Assembly: GCA_024687125.1 (NCBI GenBank)
Contig: JAILFA010000078.1
Span: forward strand, 1 to 42,483
DNA length: 42,483 bases
Direction: 5' to 3'
Source: Lachnospiraceae bacterium
GTDB lineage: Bacteria; Bacillota; Clostridia; Lachnospirales; Lachnospiraceae
Shown: piece by piece, positions 39,724 through 42,483 of the stretch
How the letters are laid out: every line of letters begins with the position of its first letter
Numbering within the stretch: position 1 is the first letter of the stretch
Made by a program: the position numbers and the translations under genes
The notes under the pieces: generated by a model
Seen by the model: the letters and a program-made list of their open reading frames with translations, nothing else
Databases searched by the model: none
What the model was told of the DNA's origin: nothing

Positions 39724-41445
39724 ATGCCGGAAAACACCGACAACCTGAACAATGAACGTGATACGCAGTTCCGTGCTCTGCTGGAGGATCTGGTCAAAGC
39801 GATCACGACCTCGTCCTCCCGTGAGACGCTGGATGTCTCATCGATCTACGATATCGTCGGCAAGCTCTGCCGCCACTTCCGGGCAGGGCGCGGCGTCACG
39901 ACCTTTTATGAAAACGAGGCCGCGGAGAAGCGCGGTGACGGCGACCTCTACGAAGCCTATAACAACGGCAACGCCAGCGACATCGATCTCACGCAGCGCG
40001 TCGTGACCGGTGCGCGGACGATCGTCATCAGTCAGGTCTTTCTGGAAAACGGTGCGGCACCCTGGACACAGCTCGAGCGTGAACGCATCGACATGATCCA
40101 GAAGATGATCTTCAGTTTCGTCAGCCGCAGCCGTCTGCAGAAGATCGTCGAAAAACTCACCTTTTATGACAGGGACGGTTATCCGAATCTGCCCAATTTC
40201 ATCCGGCATCTCCAGATCCAGTCGCAGAACGGGGGCCTGAAGAACCATGCCGCCCTGCACTTTAACCTGCGGCATTTCTCTCTGGTCAACCAAAAGCTCG
40301 GACGCCGGACAGGCGACACCGTCATGAAGGCTTATATCAATCAGATGGCTGAGTTTCTGGACGAGGAAGGGATGGTCGCCCGCATCGGCGGTGACAATTT
40401 CTGCGCCCTGTGTCCGCAGGACAAGCTGCCCAGACTGATCCAGATGCTCAAGAGCTCGACGATCGTCTATGATGAGATCACCGGAGACAAGGCCCGTGTA
40501 TCCGCCACAGCGGGTATCTACCTTATCCCCGACGATTTCCGGTGCAATGACAACAGCGATATCATGGACAAGATCGTTCCCGCATCCATCCTGGCCCGGA
40601 CCGGCGGCGGAGATCATATCGTCTACTACGATCGCAGGATGGACAAGAACCGCGAGCACTTCATGATGGTGCAGCAGCAGTTTGCACAGGCACTTGCACG
40701 ATCGGAGTTCAAGGTTTTCTACCAGCCCAAGGTCTCTGTCTACACCGGCGAGCTCGTTGGTGCGGAGGCTCTCTGCCGGTGGTTCCGGGATGACCAGATC
40801 ATCCCGCCGATCCGCTTTATCCCTGCCCTGGAGCAGAACACGGATATCTGCAGACTGGATTTCTACATGCTGGAGAAAGTCTGCCGGGATCTGCGCAGAT
40901 GGCAGGAGAGCGGCAAACACCTCGTGCGCGTCTCCGTCAATCTCTCCCGAAAACACCTGCTGGATGACGACCTCACGGAGCATCTGCTCGAGATCATTGA
41001 CAAATACCGGATCCCGCACCGCTATATCGAATTCGAACTCACGGAGACGACGACCGACGTGGCCTTCACCGACTTAAAGCACGCTGTCTCCGCCCTCAAA
41101 ACCGCAGGGATCGCGATCGCGGTCGATGATTTCGGCGTAGGATTTTCCTCCCTGAACCTGGTACAGGATATTCCATGGGATGTGCTCAAGGTTGACAAGA
41201 CATTTCTTCCGATCGAAGACGACAACGTACTCAGCCGCCGCAGCATCATGTTCCGGCATGTGGTCGGCATGGCCAAGGAGCTGGGGCTTGAATGCGTCGC
41301 GGAAGGCGTAGAGACAGCGCATCAGGTGGAGATCCTCAGGGATAATAACTGCGATATCGCCCAGGGCTTCTGGTTTGACAAACCGCTCCCGCACGATGAA
41401 TTTGAAAAGCGCCTCGAACAGCACTTCTATCATATCGACGACTAA
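39724..41445 (+). CDS. c-di-GMP phosphodiesterase with degenerate GGDEF and intact EAL
   Basis: This 573-residue soluble protein has an N-terminal region (~1-125) of unknown fold, possibly GAF-like, a GGDEF domain whose motif is GGDNF (222-226) with no DxxF(K)xxND site, so it is probably inactive as a cyclase. The EAL domain (~320-570) has AEALCRW (Glu348), VSVNLSRKHL, IEFELTETTTD, AVDDFGVG (Asp468-Asp469), VLKVDKTF, AEGVETAHQ and AQGFWFDKP. The loop DDFGVG replaces the usual DDFGTG Thr with Val, but the acid residues remain, so phosphodiesterase activity is likely. The ATG at 39724 has AGGAG 14 bp ahead; an earlier in-frame TTG (39685) overlaps the promoter region. It is divergent from the heparinase gene. 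Confidence 0.88.
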   Translation: MPENTDNLNNERDTQFRALLEDLVKAITTSSSRETLDVSSIYDIVGKLCRHFRAGRGVTTFYENEAAEKRGDGDLYEAYNNGNASDIDLTQRVVTGARTIVISQVFLENGAAPWTQLERERIDMIQKMIFSFVSRSRLQKIVEKLTFYDRDGYPNLPNFIRHLQIQSQNGGLKNHAALHFNLRHFSLVNQKLGRRTGDTVMKAYINQMAEFLDEEGMVARIGGDNFCALCPQDKLPRLIQMLKSSTIVYDEITGDKARVSATAGIYLIPDDFRCNDNSDIMDKIVPASILARTGGGDHIVYYDRRMDKNREHFMMVQQQFAQALARSEFKVFYQPKVSVYTGELVGAEALCRWFRDDQIIPPIRFIPALEQNTDICRLDFYMLEKVCRDLRRWQESGKHLVRVSVNLSRKHLLDDDLTEHLLEIIDKYRIPHRYIEFELTETTTDVAFTDLKHAVSALKTAGIAIAVDDFGVGFSSLNLVQDIPWDVLKVDKTFLPIEDDNVLSRRSIMFRHVVGMAKELGLECVAEGVETAHQVEILRDNNCDIAQGFWFDKPLPHDEFEKRLEQHFYHIDD

Positions 41446-41455
41446 ATCTACAGCA

Positions 41456-42483
41456 TCAGAATCTGACAACAGCCTCGCTGATATCTCCGCGCCTTGCTCC
41501 GTCCACCAGCTTTTCCAGAAGCGGTCTCGAAGCCTCTACAACGATGGGAACAAGAAACTTCTGATCCGGCGCCGCGGTCTGTTCCAGCTTCGTGAGAGCA
41601 CTCCCCAGGAGCGCCGCGGCGATCAGCGGATTGGAACCATGCAGCAGATCGATGATCAGGCTGTCTGCCCTGCGTGAAATGAGCAGCAGACCGATCTTCT
41701 GCGCTCCGCCGCAATACGCAAAGCTCAGTTCCTCATCAAAGGACACCCACGGAATGGGGATCGAGACCGGTATCGGATCATCACTGCAGTAGATCGCAGC
41801 CTCAATGGCCCCCTTGGCATCCTGATCCAGCCCGCCGATGGGCGTGCAGACGATCTTCCTTGCCACCTCAAGAACCTTGGGATCCCTTTTGACATCCGAA
41901 AGAACAAACTCATAATTGTTGTTCTTTTCCGCGTAAACCTTCATGCCCGCGGCCTTCAGAACCTCTGCCATCCCGGGGGTATACTCCGACTGATGCATTT
42001 CAAGAAAGACGCCCTTGTATCTCTTTTCCCGTTTTGCGCTTCGTATCATAAACGAAATCAGGGAGGCGGCATCCTGTTCTTTATCCGCCTCCTCCGGGAG
42101 GGAGATCCAGACGATCTCCACCCAGCCGTTGTGCACACCTGTAATGGAAAGCCCGGCGAAATCGCCGTTGCGGTACACGGTCACCTTGAGGGATCCGTCT
42201 CTGATCTGTGAAAGGTAATTGACCGGAATATGCTGATCATAGCCCTGCAGGCCGTCGGGATCCAGGATAACAGCCGTGTATCCGGAAGTCTCCTCTGAAC
42301 CGTCATCCGGATCTTCAGTTTCTTCTTCCGCGGGAACCTCTTCCCCCGTCCCCGCCAGTGCTTCCGTGTAGGTCCTGACTGTCTCTTCGTATTCGGCTTC
42401 GATCTGCTCTCTTCGCTCGGCGGAAACCTGGATCTTCTGCCGGGTTTCTTCCTCGTAGCCGTTCTTTTCAAAATACAGCGCAA
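41456..42483 (-). CDS. partial protein with possible GNAT-like domains, runs off right edge
   Basis: The open frame continues through 42184 to the edge, giving at least 342 residues; the GTG at 42184 is not a real start. The edge residues ALYFEKNGYEEE resemble the end of a GNAT acetyltransferase. An acidic linker (~45-75) follows. The next ~110 residues (HNGWVEIVWISLPEEAD, then ASLISFMIRSAKREKRYKG, LEMHQSEYTPGMAEVLKAAG and YEFVLSDVKRD) look like a second GNAT-type fold. The C-terminal ~130 residues have no domain that I recognise (IGLLLISRRADSLIIDLLHG, then SNPLIAAALLGSALTKL). It ends convergently 10 bp from the EAL gene. The function is unassigned. Confidence 0.6.
   Translation of the reverse strand, partial: ALYFEKNGYEEETRQKIQVSAERREQIEAEYEETVRTYTEALAGTGEEVPAEEETEDPDDGSEETSGYTAVILDPDGLQGYDQHIPVNYLSQIRDGSLKVTVYRNGDFAGLSITGVHNGWVEIVWISLPEEADKEQDAASLISFMIRSAKREKRYKGVFLEMHQSEYTPGMAEVLKAAGMKVYAEKNNNYEFVLSDVKRDPKVLEVARKIVCTPIGGLDQDAKGAIEAAIYCSDDPIPVSIPIPWVSFDEELSFAYCGGAQKIGLLLISRRADSLIIDLLHGSNPLIAAALLGSALTKLEQTAAPDQKFLVPIVVEASRPLLEKLVDGARRGDISEAVVRF

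Noticed and set aside
38006..39748. 580-codon plus-strand frame
   Set aside because: Antisense to the heparinase-like gene and without domain features.
42181..42483. 100-codon basic protein frame at the right edge
   Set aside because: The other minus frame continues the downstream gene without interruption to the edge (ALYFEKNGYEEE...), so this arginine-rich frame is a shadow.

Overview
The window looks like chromosomal DNA of a GC-rich anaerobic Firmicute, most likely a gut Clostridia of Lachnospiraceae type. This is inferred from canonical Shine-Dalgarno sites, Gram-positive lipoproteins, LacI-type sensor domains fused to c-di-GMP enzymes, a sugar ABC transporter without its own ATPase, a ferredoxin-type aldo/keto reductase and several glycan-degrading enzymes. 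I see no rRNA, tRNA, CRISPR array, transposase, prophage or plasmid gene.

Layout. 0-1.5 kb: a methyltransferase remnant with an apparent internal deletion, then an AlkZ/YcaQ-like winged-helix DNA glycosylase. 1.5-5 kb: a 1147-residue protein joining a LacI-type sensor, a GGDEF diguanylate cyclase, a GH53 galactanase and a C-terminal beta-rich module. 5-11.7 kb, minus strand: a tripartite ABC exporter (adaptor, ATPase, FtsX-type permease) followed by a response regulator and histidine kinase. 11.7-12.2 kb: a gene-poor stretch with two tandem repeats. 12.2-13.9 kb: a very acidic lipoprotein with six DNE...VYGPP repeats and a radical SAM/SPASM enzyme, the best candidate for a little-described system. 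13.9-17.5 kb, minus: MATE transporter, membrane diguanylate cyclase, CE1-like lipoprotein esterase. 17.6-20.9 kb: LacI-type sensor, EAL phosphodiesterase and a glycine-rich repeat domain in one 1099-residue protein. 21-25.8 kb: housekeeping and transport genes (SCP2-like, CorA, HAD phosphatase, MATE, aldo/keto reductase). 26-29.3 kb: a 7TM-PAS protein coupled to an HD-GYP phosphodiesterase. 29.3-39.6 kb: an acidic-polysaccharide use locus (solute-binding lipoprotein, two permeases, GH88, DUF2264, AraC regulator, heparinase II/III, discoidin-like protein). 39.7-41.4 kb: a degenerate GGDEF-EAL protein. Right edge: a partial protein that may carry two GNAT-like domains.

How it fits together. Two themes run through the window: c-di-GMP turnover (two cyclases, two EAL proteins, one HD-GYP) and glycan use (GH53, CE1, GH88, heparinase, DUF2264, sugar ABC). 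They meet physically in the two LacI-type fusions, whose first ~490 residues look homologous, including an SCGC motif at almost the same position. One makes c-di-GMP and carries a galactanase; the other should degrade c-di-GMP and carries a beta-helix-like domain. The second theme is short tandem duplication, often across stop codons, concentrated around the radical SAM locus. At 12757-12818 the duplicated precursor tail differs only at synonymous positions within the coding part.
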